In this document: positions 38,474 through 49,128 of the stretch, piece by piece
How the letters are laid out: each line of letters opens with the position of its first letter
Position numbering within the stretch: the stretch's first letter is position 1
NCBI GenBank assembly: GCA_024640955.1
Contig: JAHEDZ010000005.1
Coordinates: forward strand, 40,506-99,470
Source of the DNA: Oceanospirillaceae bacterium
GTDB lineage: Bacteria > Pseudomonadota > Gammaproteobacteria > Pseudomonadales > Balneatricaceae
DNA length: 58,965 nucleotides
Reading direction: 5' to 3'
The notes under the pieces: model-generated
Databases searched by the model: none
Seen by the model: the letters and a program-made list of their open reading frames with translations, nothing else
Told to the model about the DNA's origin: nothing
Made by a program: the position numbers and the translations under genes

Positions 38474-38513
38474 ATTGGCGGTAGTTTTGTTACATATAAC
38501 AAATACCGCCAAT
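38474..38513 (+). terminator. Long hairpin between tolB and nqrA
   Basis: ATTGGCGGTA (38474-38483) pairs with TACCGCCAAT (38504-38513), and inside them TTTGTTA pairs with TAACAAA around the loop CATA. This makes 17 bp with a 2-base bulge (GT). It follows the tolB stop at once and would end or protect the tol transcript, but no T-run follows. It lies at the point where the tol and nqr gene blocks meet. Confidence 0.5.
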
Positions 38514-38608
38514 CTTATGCCAAATTAGTTGGTCGTTTGGTCCGTAAACCCACAAAATAGAAGGGCGCAAGCCCGGTTGTGCAGTAGCGAGAAAACCTTG
38601 TGCTCAGG

Positions 38609-38685
38609 TATAATGCTGCGCGAATTTAGGGTGGGTTTGTGCTGTTTGTGTCGGTTTATTACATTATTCAGCCGAAATAGCACAA
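38609..38685 (+). promoter_or_regulatory. Probable -10 box and structured leader of nqrABCDEF
   Basis: A perfect TATAAT at 38609-38614 is the only strong -10 hexamer before nqrA; no good -35 is found 16-18 bases before it. The predicted leader of about 100 bases contains TTGTGCT (38637-38643) pairing with AGCACAA (38679-38685), with TCGG/CCGA (38651-38654, 38672-38675) inside. The pairing is seen; a regulatory role is inference. Confidence 0.4.
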
Positions 38686-38715
38686 GTCTGAAAAATTTTT
38701 GGGGATTGGATTTAA

Positions 38716-40059
<1,344 letters not shown>

Positions 40060-40071
40060 GGAGAGTCTGCT

Positions 40072-41280
40072 ATGAGTATTCGTTCTGTTCTAGATAGCAT
40101 GGAACCGCACTTTCATAAGGGCGGCAAGTATGAAAATTGGTATGCGCTTTACGAAGCGGTTGACACCATTTTCTACACTCCGGGCCAGGTAACTCGCGCA
40201 GCTTCGCACGTGCGTGACGCTATCGACCTAAAACGTATGATGATCCTGGTATGGATGTGTACTTTCCCAGCGGTTTTTGTGGGTCTGTACAACGTCGGTT
40301 TCCAGGCGAACACTGCAATGGCAGGTCTGGGCCTTACCGAGGCAGAAGGCTGGCGCGGTGCGATTATCTCAGCGCTGGCGGGCTACGACGCCTCAAGCAC
40401 CTGGGATAACATGATTCACGGCGCGATGTACTGGCTACCAATCTACGCGACGACCTTCATTGTTGGCGGTTTTTGGGAAGTAATGTTCGCGATGAAGCGT
40501 GGTCATGAAGTTAACGAAGGCTTCTTCGTAACTTCTATCCTGTTTTCACTGATTCTGCCTCCAACAGTGCCACTCTGGCAGGTTGCTTTGGGTATTAGCT
40601 TCGGTGTAGTTATCGGTAAAGAGGTGTTTGGCGGTACGGGTAAAAACTTCCTTAACCCAGCGTTGACTGGCCGTGCGTTCCTCTTTTTCGCATACCCGGC
40701 GCAGATGTCCGGTGATGCAATCTGGACTGCCGTTGATGGCTTCTCTGGCGCAACTCCACTGGGTCTGGCTGCTATGGGCGGCGTAGATGCAATCCTCGCG
40801 GCAAACGTTTCTTGGATGGATGCGTTCCTGGGATCTATTCAGGGTTCAATCGGTGAGGTCTCTACGCTTGCGATCCTGATCGGTGGTGGGGTAATTGTTT
40901 ACGCTCGTATCGCTGCATGGCGAATTGTTGCGGGTGTGTTCCTCGGCATGGTGGCGGTGTCCACTCTGTTTAATATGATCGGTTCTGAAACCAACCCGAT
41001 GTTCGGTCTGCCATTCTACTGGCATCTGGTCATTGGCGGCTTCGCTTTCGGTATGTTCTTCATGGCAACAGACCCTGTGTCTGGGTCAATGACTAACCCC
41101 GGTAAGTGGGCATTCGGTGCGCTGATCGGTGTCATGGTTGTGCTGATTCGTGTGGTTAACCCAGCATTCCCTGAGGGTATGATGCTAGCGATTCTGTTTG
41201 CCAACCTATTCGCACCACTGATCGACAACTTTGTTGTTCAGGCAAACATTAAACGGAGGCTCGCACGTAATGTCGGCTAA
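40072..41280 (+). CDS. nqrB: Na+-translocating NADH:quinone reductase subunit B
   Basis: Main Na+-channel subunit with covalently bound FMN and a riboflavin site in Vibrio. 402 residues with about ten membrane helices. The FMN is attached to Thr in the motif [10 protein letters not shown], visible in the middle of the protein (ApbE target D-G-F-S-G-A-T). [17 protein letters not shown] is conserved. Starts 12 bases after nqrA and overlaps nqrC by 11 bases. Confidence 0.97.
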   Translation: MSIRSVLDSMEPHFHKGGKYENWYALYEAVDTIFYTPGQVTRAASHVRDAIDLKRMMILVWMCTFPAVFVGLYNVGFQANTAMAGLGLTEAEGWRGAIISALAGYDASSTWDNMIHGAMYWLPIYATTFIVGGFWEVMFAMKRGHEVNEGFFVTSILFSLILPPTVPLWQVALGISFGVVIGKEVFGGTGKNFLNPALTGRAFLFFAYPAQMSGDAIWTAVDGFSGATPLGLAAMGGVDAILAANVSWMDAFLGSIQGSIGEVSTLAILIGGGVIVYARIAAWRIVAGVFLGMVAVSTLFNMIGSETNPMFGLPFYWHLVIGGFAFGMFFMATDPVSGSMTNPGKWAFGALIGVMVVLIRVVNPAFPEGMMLAILFANLFAPLIDNFVVQANIKRRLARNVG

Positions 41281-42052
41281 TAACGATACTATCGGCAAAA
41301 CGGTTACAGTTACCGTTCTGCTGTGTGTTATCTGCTCGGTAGTAGTTTCAGCGGCGGCTGTTATTCTTAAGCCTAAGCAGGTAGCTAATAAGGACCTCGA
41401 CCGTAAGAGCAACATTCTTGCGGCCGCGGGTTTGATGGAGCAGGGTAAGTCAGTCGATGAACTCTTCGCTCAGATCACCACTAAAGTGGTTGACATGGAG
41501 ACTGGTAAGTTTACTGATGCAGTAGATGGAGCCACATTCGATATCCAGAAAGCAGCTAAGGATCCTGAACTGTCGGTAGTTCTTGATCGTGCTGATGACA
41601 AAGCGTCTATCAAGCGCCAGCCAAAGTATATGCCTGTCTACATCGTAGAGGGTGCAAACGGTGATATGGATAAGGTTATCCTGCCGGTACACGGTTACGG
41701 TCTGTGGTCGACTCTTTACGGCTTCTTGGCACTCGAAGAAGATCTCAACACTGTTGTAGGTCTAGGTTTCTACTCACACGCCGAGACTCCGGGGCTGGGT
41801 GGCGAGGTGGATAACCCTATGTGGAAATCCTCTTGGCCAGGTAAAAAAGTCTATGCAGATGACATGATGAGTCCAGAAATTGGTTTGATTAAGGGCAAGG
41901 TTGTTTCATCAACGCCAAATGCTGACTACAAAATCGATGGATTGTCGGGCGCAACACTCACTGCAAATGGTGTAACTAACCTGGTTCAGTTCTGGATGGG
42001 TAAGAACGGCTATGCACCGTTCCTGGCTAACCTACGTGCAGGAGGTGCCTAA
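41270..42052 (+). CDS. nqrC: Na+-translocating NADH:quinone reductase subunit C
   Basis: 260 residues from ATG 41270 ([16 protein letters not shown]); GGAGG lies about 11 bases upstream, inside the end of nqrB. One N-terminal membrane helix, then a periplasmic domain carrying the second covalent FMN at Thr in [14 protein letters not shown] near the C-terminus. The in-frame stretch upstream of 41270 is nqrB sequence read in another frame, not conserved protein. Confidence 0.95.
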   Translation: MSANNDTIGKTVTVTVLLCVICSVVVSAAAVILKPKQVANKDLDRKSNILAAAGLMEQGKSVDELFAQITTKVVDMETGKFTDAVDGATFDIQKAAKDPELSVVLDRADDKASIKRQPKYMPVYIVEGANGDMDKVILPVHGYGLWSTLYGFLALEEDLNTVVGLGFYSHAETPGLGGEVDNPMWKSSWPGKKVYADDMMSPEIGLIKGKVVSSTPNADYKIDGLSGATLTANGVTNLVQFWMGKNGYAPFLANLRAGGA

Positions 42053-42054
42053 GC

Positions 42055-42714
42055 ATGGCTAAGACACAAGAGATCGTAACGAATCCTATCGTTGCGAATA
42101 ATCCAATCGCGCTGCAGATTCTGGGCGTTTGTTCAGCACTTGCAGTAACGTCGAACATGGCAACAGCCATGGTTATGACGCTCGCTGTAATTGTTGTAAC
42201 TGCGTTCTCGAACCTGTTTGTATCGGCTATCCGTAACCATATTCCGGGTAACATTCGAATCATCGTACAGATGACGATTATCGCCTCGCTGGTAATTGTG
42301 GTAGATCAGTTCCTGAAAGCCTTTGCTTATGAAATCTCTAAGCAGCTCTCGGTTTTCGTAGGTTTGATCATTACCAACTGTATCGTAATGGGACGCGCTG
42401 AAGCCTTCGCAATGAAGAACCCGCCAATGGCGAGCTTCATGGATGGTATCGGTAACGGCATCGGTTACGGTGTTGTCCTGCTGTTCGTTGGTTTCTTCCG
42501 CGAACTGTTCGGTTCAGGCTCACTATTCGGTATCGAGATCCTGCCACTGGTGACTAACGGTGGTTGGTACCAGAGCAACGGTCTGCTGCTGTTGCCACCC
42601 AGTGCCTTCTTCCTGATCGGTATCTTTATCTGGTTGATCCGTACCTACGATCCAAAACAGGTTGAGAAGCCAGAGTACGAGATGGCACCAAACACTAAAG
42701 GAGCGGCGCACTAA
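42055..42714 (+). CDS. nqrD: Na+-translocating NADH:quinone reductase subunit D
   Basis: Integral membrane subunit of 219 residues with six helices. [19 protein letters not shown] and [17 protein letters not shown] match NqrD; its cysteine in LGVC and the one in TNCIVMGR pair with those of NqrE to hold an Fe centre in the membrane. Overlaps the nqrE start by one base. Confidence 0.96.
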   Translation: MAKTQEIVTNPIVANNPIALQILGVCSALAVTSNMATAMVMTLAVIVVTAFSNLFVSAIRNHIPGNIRIIVQMTIIASLVIVVDQFLKAFAYEISKQLSVFVGLIITNCIVMGRAEAFAMKNPPMASFMDGIGNGIGYGVVLLFVGFFRELFGSGSLFGIEILPLVTNGGWYQSNGLLLLPPSAFFLIGIFIWLIRTYDPKQVEKPEYEMAPNTKGAAH

Positions 42715-43322
42715 TGGAACAGCTCATTAGCCTTGCGGTTAAGGCGATCTTTGTTGAAAACATGGCGCTGGCGTTCTTCCTGGGGATGTGTACGTTCCTG
42801 GCGATCTCAAAGAAAGTACAGACAGCCTTTGGCCTGGGTATCGCAGTTATTGTGGTACTGGTTATTACGACTCCGGTAAACAACCTGATCTACAACAACT
42901 TGTTGCGTGAAGGCGCACTGGCGTGGGCAGGTTACCCAGAAGTTGATCTGAGCTTCCTTGGCTACATCTCTTACATCGGCGTTATTGCGGCGATCGTACA
43001 GATTCTTGAGATGTTCCTGGATAAGTTTGTACCCGCACTCTACAACGCGCTGGGTGTATTCTTGCCACTGATTACAGTTAACTGTGCCATCATGGGTGCG
43101 GCGCTGTTCATGGTCGAGCGTGACTACACCTTCAGCGAGTCAGTTGTATATGGTGCAGGTGCAGGTATCGGTTGGGCGCTGGCGATTACTGCGCTGGCAG
43201 GAATTCGCGAGAAGCTGAAGTACAGTGATGTACCAGCGGGCTTGCGTGGTCTAGGTATTACCTTTATCACTGTAGGTCTGATGGCACTGGGCTTCATGTC
43301 TTTCTCTGGCGTGCAGCTTTAA
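42714..43322 (+). CDS. nqrE: Na+-translocating NADH:quinone reductase subunit E
   Basis: Integral membrane subunit of 202 residues, structurally an inverted relative of Nqr[21 protein letters not shown] and [18 protein letters not shown] contain the two membrane cysteines of the intramembrane iron site. The start overlaps nqrD as TAATG. Confidence 0.96.
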   Translation: MEQLISLAVKAIFVENMALAFFLGMCTFLAISKKVQTAFGLGIAVIVVLVITTPVNNLIYNNLLREGALAWAGYPEVDLSFLGYISYIGVIAAIVQILEMFLDKFVPALYNALGVFLPLITVNCAIMGAALFMVERDYTFSESVVYGAGAGIGWALAITALAGIREKLKYSDVPAGLRGLGITFITVGLMALGFMSFSGVQL

Positions 43323-43353
43323 GTAACCAGGTCAATTTAGGAAGGATTAAGCA

Positions 43354-44586
43354 ATGAATGCAGAAGTAATCGTCCTCGGCGTGGTGATGTTTACAGTGGT
43401 GGTATTGGCACTGGTTGCCGTTATCCTCGCTGCCCGCGCTAAGATGGTAACCTCCGGCGATGTAACCATTGAGATTAATGGTGACCCGGAGAAAACAATT
43501 ACAGTTCCAGCCGGCGGTAAGCTGCTGCAGACACTGGCTGACAAGGGTGTATTCCTGGCATCGGCTTGTGGTGGCGGTGGTACCTGTGCGCAGTGTAAGT
43601 GTGAAGTGCACGATGGTGGTGGCTCTATGCTGCCAACTGAGGAGTCTCACTTCACTATGCGCGAAGCTAAAGAGGGCTGGCGTCTGAGCTGTCAGGTGGC
43701 AGTGAAGCAGGACATGAAGATTCAGGTTGAAGACGATGTCTTTGGCGTGAAGAAGTGGGAGTGTACTGTTGACTCGAACCCGAACGTAGCAACTTTCATC
43801 AAAGAGCTGACCTTGCGTCTGCCGGAAGGTGAAAACGTTGACTTCCGTGCTGGTGGTTACGTACAGCTGGAGTGTCCTCCACACGAAGTGCAGTACAAAG
43901 ACTTCGACATCGAGGAGGAGTACCACCCTGATTGGGACAAGTTCAATATCTGGCGCTACAGCTCTAAAGTAACTGAGCCTGTTATTCGTGCCTACTCTAT
44001 GGCGAACTATCCAGAAGAGCGCGGTGTTGTTAAGTTCAATATCCGCATAGCGACTCCACCTCCTGGCCGTGATGATCTGCCTGCTGGTCAGATGTCGTCG
44101 TACGTCTTCAGCCTCAAACCAGGTGATAAGATCACTGTATACGGACCTTTTGGTGAGTTCTTTGCGAAAGAGACAGATGCTGAGATGGTATTCATCGGTG
44201 GTGGTGCTGGTATGGCGCCTATGCGTTCGCATATCTTCGACCAGCTTAAGCGTCTTAACTCTAAGCGCAAGATCAGCTTCTGGTACGGTGCTCGCTCAAT
44301 GCGTGAAGCCTTCTACGGTGAAGAGTACGATCAGCTCTCTGCTGAAAACGACAACTTCCAGTGGCACCTGGCGCTGTCAGACCCACTGCCAGAAGATAAC
44401 TGGGATGGCTATACAGGCTTCATCCACAACGTGCTGTACGAAAACTACCTGAAGGATCACGAGGCTCCAGAAGATTGTGAGTACTACATGTGTGGACCAC
44501 CAATGATGAACGCAGCGGTTATCAACATGCTGCTTGATCTAGGTGTGGAGCGTGAAAACATCTTGCTTGACGACTTTGGTGGTTAA
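43354..44586 (+). CDS. nqrF: Na+-translocating NADH:quinone reductase subunit F
   Basis: Electron entry subunit: oxidises NADH through FAD and passes electrons to a [2Fe-2S] cluster. 410 residues. One N-terminal helix (6-27), a ferredoxin domain with [13 protein letters not shown] plus the fourth Cys in RLSCQVAVK, the FAD motif [15 protein letters not shown] loop [17 protein letters not shown], and C-terminal DDFGG. A 312-codon frame on the opposite strand is a shadow of it. Confidence 0.97.
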   Translation: MNAEVIVLGVVMFTVVVLALVAVILAARAKMVTSGDVTIEINGDPEKTITVPAGGKLLQTLADKGVFLASACGGGGTCAQCKCEVHDGGGSMLPTEESHFTMREAKEGWRLSCQVAVKQDMKIQVEDDVFGVKKWECTVDSNPNVATFIKELTLRLPEGENVDFRAGGYVQLECPPHEVQYKDFDIEEEYHPDWDKFNIWRYSSKVTEPVIRAYSMANYPEERGVVKFNIRIATPPPGRDDLPAGQMSSYVFSLKPGDKITVYGPFGEFFAKETDAEMVFIGGGAGMAPMRSHIFDQLKRLNSKRKISFWYGARSMREAFYGEEYDQLSAENDNFQWHLALSDPLPEDNWDGYTGFIHNVLYENYLKDHEAPEDCEYYMCGPPMMNAAVINMLLDLGVERENILLDDFGG

Positions 44587-44588
44587 CA

Positions 44589-45635
44589 GTGATTGCAGGC
44601 TTTAAACGCCTGGTTAGATGGCCGGTAGCAATGCTACTGGCCGTTTTCGTTCTAACCGGATGCGACTTTGCTTATCAAGAGACCGTGGTTGGCTTTGAGG
44701 GCCGCACCATGGGAACGACCTACTCAGTAAAATGGGTGGATAAGAACGCCGCGCGTGTGCAAGGGCTGCAGGTGCGTGCCGATCAGGTTTTGGCAACTGT
44801 TAACAGACAGATGTCCACCTACGACCCGACCTCTGAAATTTCGACGTTCAACAAGCTGCCAGCTGGCAGTGAGTTGGAAGTTTCGGACGCTTTAGCTTTC
44901 GTTACTCTGGAAGCCCTGCGCATCAGTGCCGACTCAAAGGGTGCATTTGATGCAACTGTCGGACCTCTGGTTAACCTTTGGGGTTTTGGACCTAACGGGC
45001 GCATCGAGAAGGCACCGACGGATGCCGAGATAGAAGCGCTGTTGCCGCGTATCGGTTACACCAACATCAGCGTGCTAGACAATCCAACTCGACTGAAGAA
45101 AGCAGGCGATCAGTACCTTGACCTTTCAGCGATTGCGAAGGGCTATGGTGTTGACCAGCTCGCTCGAATTCTTGAAGACGCGGGGATCAGAAACTACCTC
45201 GTCGAGATCGGTGGTGAGTTGCGTGCACAGGGCGTAAAGCCTGAAGGTGAACCTTGGCGTATTGCCATCGAGTCGCCTGATGTCATGGAGCGCTCTATCG
45301 GTCGCATTATCAATGTTAAAGATACGGGCATTGCTACCTCAGGTGACTACCGTAACTACTTTGAAGATAACGGCGTGCGTTTCTCGCACACACTAGATCC
45401 GTTTACCGCCCGTCCAATTACGCACAAGCTGGCTTCTGTCACAGTGCTGCGTCCAACTTGTGCAGAAGCTGATGCATTGGCGACTACACTGATGGTAATG
45501 GGCGAAGATGCGGGATTTGAATTTGCTAAGGAGCGTGGTATCGCTGCCTACTTCTTGGTGAAGGACGCTAACTCAGAGGGCTTTGTTGAGAAAGCGACTG
45601 CTGAGTTCGAAGAATTTGTACAAACACAGGAGTAA
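44589..45635 (+). CDS. apbE: FAD:protein FMN transferase ApbE
   Basis: Mg-dependent flavin transferase that attaches FMN to the Thr residues of NqrB and NqrC. 348 residues from GTG 44589, two bases after nqrF. Lipoprotein signal with lipobox LTGCDF. EGRTMGTTYSVKW, DLSAIAKGYGVDQLA, EIGGELRAQG and IATSGDYRNYF are the FAD-binding and catalytic parts. Its place in the nqr operon explains its role. Confidence 0.96.
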   Translation: MIAGFKRLVRWPVAMLLAVFVLTGCDFAYQETVVGFEGRTMGTTYSVKWVDKNAARVQGLQVRADQVLATVNRQMSTYDPTSEISTFNKLPAGSELEVSDALAFVTLEALRISADSKGAFDATVGPLVNLWGFGPNGRIEKAPTDAEIEALLPRIGYTNISVLDNPTRLKKAGDQYLDLSAIAKGYGVDQLARILEDAGIRNYLVEIGGELRAQGVKPEGEPWRIAIESPDVMERSIGRIINVKDTGIATSGDYRNYFEDNGVRFSHTLDPFTARPITHKLASVTVLRPTCAEADALATTLMVMGEDAGFEFAKERGIAAYFLVKDANSEGFVEKATAEFEEFVQTQE

Positions 45636-45638
45636 GTC

Positions 45639-45869
45639 ATGGAAGTGATGTTTATGACGTTTGCTGTACTGCTACTTATTATCGTAGGGATGTCAGTAGG
45701 CGTACTCTTGGGCAACAAACCTATTAAGGGCTCATGCGGTGGTATGAGTGCGCTGGGCATGGACACCGTGTGTGATATTTGCGGTGGTCGCCCAGAAGAT
45801 TGCGACGGCGAAGAGGGTCAAAAACAGACTAAAACTAGCGCTAGCGATCTGGCTTACGAGGCCAAGTAA
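45639..45869 (+). CDS. nqrM: Na+-NQR maturation protein NqrM
   Basis: Small membrane protein (76 residues, formerly DUF539) needed for Na+-NQR assembly, thought to deliver iron to the NqrD/E site. One helix (about 5-25), then a cysteine-rich tail: [17 protein letters not shown] and EDCDG. It follows apbE by 3 bases. Confidence 0.94.
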   Translation: MEVMFMTFAVLLLIIVGMSVGVLLGNKPIKGSCGGMSALGMDTVCDICGGRPEDCDGEEGQKQTKTSASDLAYEAK

Positions 45870-45881
45870 CAAAGATTTATT

Positions 45882-45897
45882 GGGCGCTTCGGCGCCC
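45882..45897 (+). terminator. UUCG-capped hairpin after the nqr operon
   Basis: GGGCGC - TTCG - GCGCCC is a perfect 6-bp stem with an extra-stable tetraloop, followed by only three T. It lies 12 bases after nqrM and 25 before sthA, so some read-through into sthA is likely. Confidence 0.6.
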
Positions 45898-45922
45898 TTT
45901 GCCGTTATTTAAGGGGATTTCA

Positions 45923-47323
45923 ATGGCAGTGTATGAGTATGATGTTGTAGTTATCGGTTCAGGTCCTGCGGGCGAGGGGGCGGCGATGAACGCAGCCAAG
46001 CGCGGACGTCGTGTTGCAGTGATCGAAGAGCAGACACAGGTTGGCGGTAACTGTACTCATAAAGGCACCATTCCTTCTAAAGCGTTGCGCCACTCGGTTA
46101 AGCAGATCATCGAGTTCAACACCAACTCTATGTTCCGTGATATCGGCGAGCCACGTTGGTTCTCATTCCCACGCGTACTAAGCCGTGCCGAGAAGGTAAT
46201 GGCGAATCAGGTGATGCTGCGCACCAACTTTTACGCCCGCAACCGTATCGATGTCTTCTTTGGGCGGGCTCAGTTCGTTGCTAAGGGTGAGTTGAGCGTC
46301 ACCTCTAACAAAGGTGCAGTGGACACACTCAAAGCGACCAACGTTATTATTGCGACCGGCTCTAGCCCTTGGACACCGAAGGATATCGACTTCAGCCATG
46401 GTCGAATCTATAACTCCGACACCATCCTCAAACTTAGTCACACGCCGCGCACACTGGTGATCTACGGTGCTGGTGTTATCGGCAGCGAGTACGCTTCGAT
46501 ATTCAGTGGCCTCGGTGTCAAAGTCGATTTGATTGATAACCGCGACCGTCTGCTCTCCTTCCTCGATGGAGAGATCTCGGACTCGCTGAGCTACCACTTC
46601 CGTAACTCCGGTGTACGTATCTTCCACAACGAAGAGTATGACTCGGTAGAGGGGGATGAGCAGGGTGTCACGGTAATGCTTAAGTCGGGTAAACGCCTAC
46701 GCTGTGACGCTTTCCTCTGGTGTAACGGGCGTACCGGTAACACTGCGGGTCTTGGGCTGGATAAGGTGGGCCTCAAAGCTAATTCTCGTGGTCAGATTCA
46801 GGTGGATGGCCACTACCGCACCGCAGTAAAGGGTATTTACGCAGTCGGTGATGTGATTGGTTGGCCAAGCCTCGCCTCTGCTGCAATCGACCAGGGTCGA
46901 GCCGCTGCGACAGATTTACTCGGTTCAGAGGACTTCCACTTCGTTAATGAGGTACCAACAGGCATTTACACTATCCCAGAGATCAGCTCGGTCGGGAAAA
47001 CCGAAGAGGAGCTGACTGAAGAGGCGGTACCGTACGAAGTGGGGCAGGCCTTCTTTAAAGATACCGCGCGTGCGCAGATTTCTGGCCAGCCGGTCGGCAT
47101 GTTGAAGATTCTATTCCACCGCGAGACCTTTGAGATACTCGGCTTGCACTGCTTTGGTGACCAGGCCTCGGAGATCATTCACATCGGCCAGGCGATCATG
47201 GCGCAAGAGGGTGAAGCGAACACGGTGAAGTACTTTGTTAACACAACATTCAACTACCCAACGATGGCTGAAGCCTATCGAGTGGCTGCGCTAGCTGGAT
47301 TGAACCGCATCGAACACATCTGA
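45923..47323 (+). CDS. sthA: Soluble pyridine nucleotide transhydrogenase
   Basis: FAD enzyme that equilibrates NADPH + NAD+ with NADP+ + NADH in the cytosol. 466 residues from ATG 45923, with AAGGGG 7 bases before; a TTG 24 bases earlier is rejected. FAD loop [32 protein letters not shown] has one cysteine where disulfide reductases have CxxxxC, as in E. coli SthA. NAD loop [16 protein letters not shown] and [16 protein letters not shown] follow. Confidence 0.96.
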   Translation: MAVYEYDVVVIGSGPAGEGAAMNAAKRGRRVAVIEEQTQVGGNCTHKGTIPSKALRHSVKQIIEFNTNSMFRDIGEPRWFSFPRVLSRAEKVMANQVMLRTNFYARNRIDVFFGRAQFVAKGELSVTSNKGAVDTLKATNVIIATGSSPWTPKDIDFSHGRIYNSDTILKLSHTPRTLVIYGAGVIGSEYASIFSGLGVKVDLIDNRDRLLSFLDGEISDSLSYHFRNSGVRIFHNEEYDSVEGDEQGVTVMLKSGKRLRCDAFLWCNGRTGNTAGLGLDKVGLKANSRGQIQVDGHYRTAVKGIYAVGDVIGWPSLASAAIDQGRAAATDLLGSEDFHFVNEVPTGIYTIPEISSVGKTEEELTEEAVPYEVGQAFFKDTARAQISGQPVGMLKILFHRETFEILGLHCFGDQASEIIHIGQAIMAQEGEANTVKYFVNTTFNYPTMAEAYRVAALAGLNRIEHI

Positions 47324-47356
47324 TCCGATTGATTAGGTACATCAACTCAGAACGAA

Positions 47357-47380
47357 GAAGGGGAGCCTAGGCTCCCCTTC
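47357..47380. terminator. Bidirectional hairpin between sthA and the yeeN-like gene
   Basis: GAAGGGGAGC - CTAG - GCTCCCCTTC is a 10-bp perfect stem between two convergent genes, 33 bases after sthA and 20 after the other stop. There is no strong T-run on the plus strand; the minus strand side is followed by TTCGTTCTGAG. Confidence 0.6.
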
Positions 47381-47400
47381 AGTGTATTTAGCGTTTGAAC

Positions 47401-48114
47401 TCAGAGCTCGACGTTGTGGTAGACCTGCTGCACGTCATCGTTGTCGTCAAGGATCGCCAGGAACTTCTCGAACATCGGCCTATCTTCATCGCTGATCTGC
47501 GTGTAGCTTTGTGGGACGAACTGGATCTCGTCCACTTCAAACTCTTCGATGCCCATCTCGTTCAGTGCGGTTTTCGCTTTGAAGTACTCAGTGTTGGGCG
47601 CGAAGACAGTCAGTTTGCCCTCTTCGTTCTCAACATCTGTCACATCGACATCTGCCTCGAGCAGCGCTTCAAGCACTGCATCTTCATCATCGTGTGGGAA
47701 TACAAAGATGGCACAGTGGTCAAACATGTGTGCAACGGTGCCGGGTGTGCCAATCTTCGACTTCGACTTAACAAACGCCTGACGTACGTCACCGAAGGTG
47801 CGGGTCGGGTTATCAGTGAGTGCCTCGATGATCGCCATACAGCCGCCTGGGCCATAGCCTTCGTAGCGGGCTGGAGCAAAGTCTTCACCGCCGCCACCTT
47901 CCGCTTTGGCGATCGCTTTTTCGATAACGTGTGCCGGTACCTGCTCACGCTTCGCTTTATCCATTAGGCTGCGCAGTGTTAGGTTACCCGCTGGGTCTGT
48001 ACCGCCAGCTTTGGCACTAACATAAATTTCGCGTCCGAAACGGCTGTACAACTTCGCTTTCATATCCGAAGTTTTAGCCATTGAATCTTTTCGGTTTTGA
48101 TACGCTCGGCCCAT
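47401..48114 (-). CDS. yeeN: YebC/PmpR family regulator, YeeN subgroup
   Basis: 237 residues (E. coli YeeN 238, YebC 246). Members are YebC-type proteins that relieve ribosome stalling or act as regulators. SKIYAKFG-like segment [60 protein letters not shown] and [13 protein letters not shown]-like C-terminus [13 protein letters not shown] place it in the YeeN branch. AAGGAG lies 10 bases before ATG 48114. The canonical yebC, normally between aspS and ruvC, is missing from its place in this window. Confidence 0.88.
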   Translation of the reverse strand: MGRAYQNRKDSMAKTSDMKAKLYSRFGREIYVSAKAGGTDPAGNLTLRSLMDKAKREQVPAHVIEKAIAKAEGGGGEDFAPARYEGYGPGGCMAIIEALTDNPTRTFGDVRQAFVKSKSKIGTPGTVAHMFDHCAIFVFPHDDEDAVLEALLEADVDVTDVENEEGKLTVFAPNTEYFKAKTALNEMGIEEFEVDEIQFVPQSYTQISDEDRPMFEKFLAILDDNDDVQQVYHNVEL

Positions 48115-48180
48115 AAGGCTGGTGCTCCTTGGTGTTATTCGAGTCGATGATTATAGGGAATCAAGAGGGGTACAACCAAG

Positions 48181-48471
48181 TTATTTTAACTTGTCCGAAT
48201 CCTGCTTATAAAAGTCATCTTCGTAGTAGCGTCCTTTAATTGCCAGACGCTTCTCAAGCCAGCGATTGTAGTACTTCCAGATGAAGAAACCGGGTGTCAT
48301 AACCAGCATGATTCCAAGCATGACGGCAGCACCGGAGTGTGACTCAGGAAAGAACTGCTTTAGCAGCGTAAACAGGCCGAAGCGATCGGCCAGATAGCCC
48401 CATAGGATAAGGCCGAGAAAGCCGGCGCCTGCGCCGATGTGGTGGAGTAGTTTGGTGTTGTCTTGACTCAT
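48181..48471 (-). CDS. Two-helix membrane protein of unknown function
   Basis: 96 residues with two hydrophobic stretches (about 11-27 and 47-66), a tight RFGLFTLLKQFFPESHSG turn and a charged C-terminus (YYEDDFYKQDSDKLK). The ATG overlaps the stop of the PilZ reading frame by 4 bases (ATGA), so it should be co-translated with it. It recalls the small AtpI/AtpZ-like proteins in outline only; I do not assign a family. Confidence 0.6.
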   Translation of the reverse strand: MSQDNTKLLHHIGAGAGFLGLILWGYLADRFGLFTLLKQFFPESHSGAAVMLGIMLVMTPGFFIWKYYNRWLEKRLAIKGRYYEDDFYKQDSDKLK

Positions 48472-48827
48472 GACGACAAGTGTCGCAGATCTTCAGCCTC
48501 GCGGTCTAGCGTCTCGAGTCGGCGGTGACGCATCTGCGCTCGCATTAGCGTTCGAGCGAGGATTGAGTGACAACGCTCTGGCATCTTCATGAAGTTGATA
48601 CTTATCTCGAAGCCCTGGTCTTTGGCTTTGCAGCGGGCCACTTCGGCGTAGAGCAACAGGCCGAGTGCATCGCTGGGAAATATCAGTTTAAGCGCTAACA
48701 GGCCCTTCTCCTCCAGCGGTTCCAAGGAGGGGAAGGATATGCCGGATTCACTAATATTAGCCTTTACGATATGTGCGTCCTCGATGACCAGGTCACTCTC
48801 CGCGAGCGTTCGGCCGACCAGCTCCAC
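48468..48827 (-). CDS. PilZ-like domain, C-terminal part of an interrupted gene
   Basis: 119 codons from GTG 48827, which directly follows an in-frame TAA. The sequence has IVKANISESGISFPSLEPL, the usual ISxxGxxF strand of PilZ domains, then LIFPSDALGLLLYAEVARC and ISINFMKMPERCHSILARTL with the common C-terminal RAQMRHRR. PilZ domains bind cyclic di-GMP, but the N-terminal RxxxR motif is not seen, so ligand binding is doubtful. There is no ribosome site before GTG 48827; expression would need re-initiation after the TAA or stop read-through. Pseudomonas has a PilZ gene in the same position near lol genes. Confidence 0.65.
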   Translation of the reverse strand: MELVGRTLAESDLVIEDAHIVKANISESGISFPSLEPLEEKGLLALKLIFPSDALGLLLYAEVARCKAKDQGFEISINFMKMPERCHSILARTLMRAQMRHRRLETLDREAEDLRHLSS

Positions 48828-48995
48828 TTAGCGGTTTAACAAATCTAGATCATTGGCGATATGTGGTTGGGTGTCGTTAACGCGGGTAAGAATTTGGCTC
48901 ATCTCCGTCTCGAGCTCGGCAAGTTGCAACCGCAGCGCGAAATAGGGCGATACATTGAACTGCTTTGGCTCTTCTGAGGCTAAAATTGTGTCCAT
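48828..48995 (-). pseudogene. N-terminal part of the interrupted PilZ gene
   Basis: ATG 48995 opens a frame of 55 codons (MDTILASEEPKQFNV, YFALRLQLAELETEMSQIL, then NDLDLLNR) that ends in TAA at 48828. The next codon in the same frame is the GTG of the PilZ part. The N-terminal piece has the look of the helical region that comes before PilZ domains in related proteins of about 175 residues (YFALR...; LLNxK-V-L). A single base change creating TAA would explain the layout. Confidence 0.6.
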
Positions 48996-49128
48996 ATCGA
49001 CCACATGATATTCCAGTGCTAGTGGATAATTGATACGGTACTACCTGCGGCGCTCATGTGTAGCCAAAATGTCTCCTCGCGCGTTCACATCGCTTTTTCT
49101 GCTTTGAGTATAGGATGATTTAACAAAA

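Noticed and set aside
43294-44232. 312-codon open frame opposite nqrF
   Set aside because: It lies fully over the well conserved nqrF, has low-complexity Thr/His/Arg-rich sequence and no ribosome site; a codon-usage shadow.
47395-47967. 190-codon plus-strand frame opposite the yeeN-like gene
   Set aside because: The opposite strand encodes a clear YebC/YeeN protein over its full length; this frame has no recognisable features.
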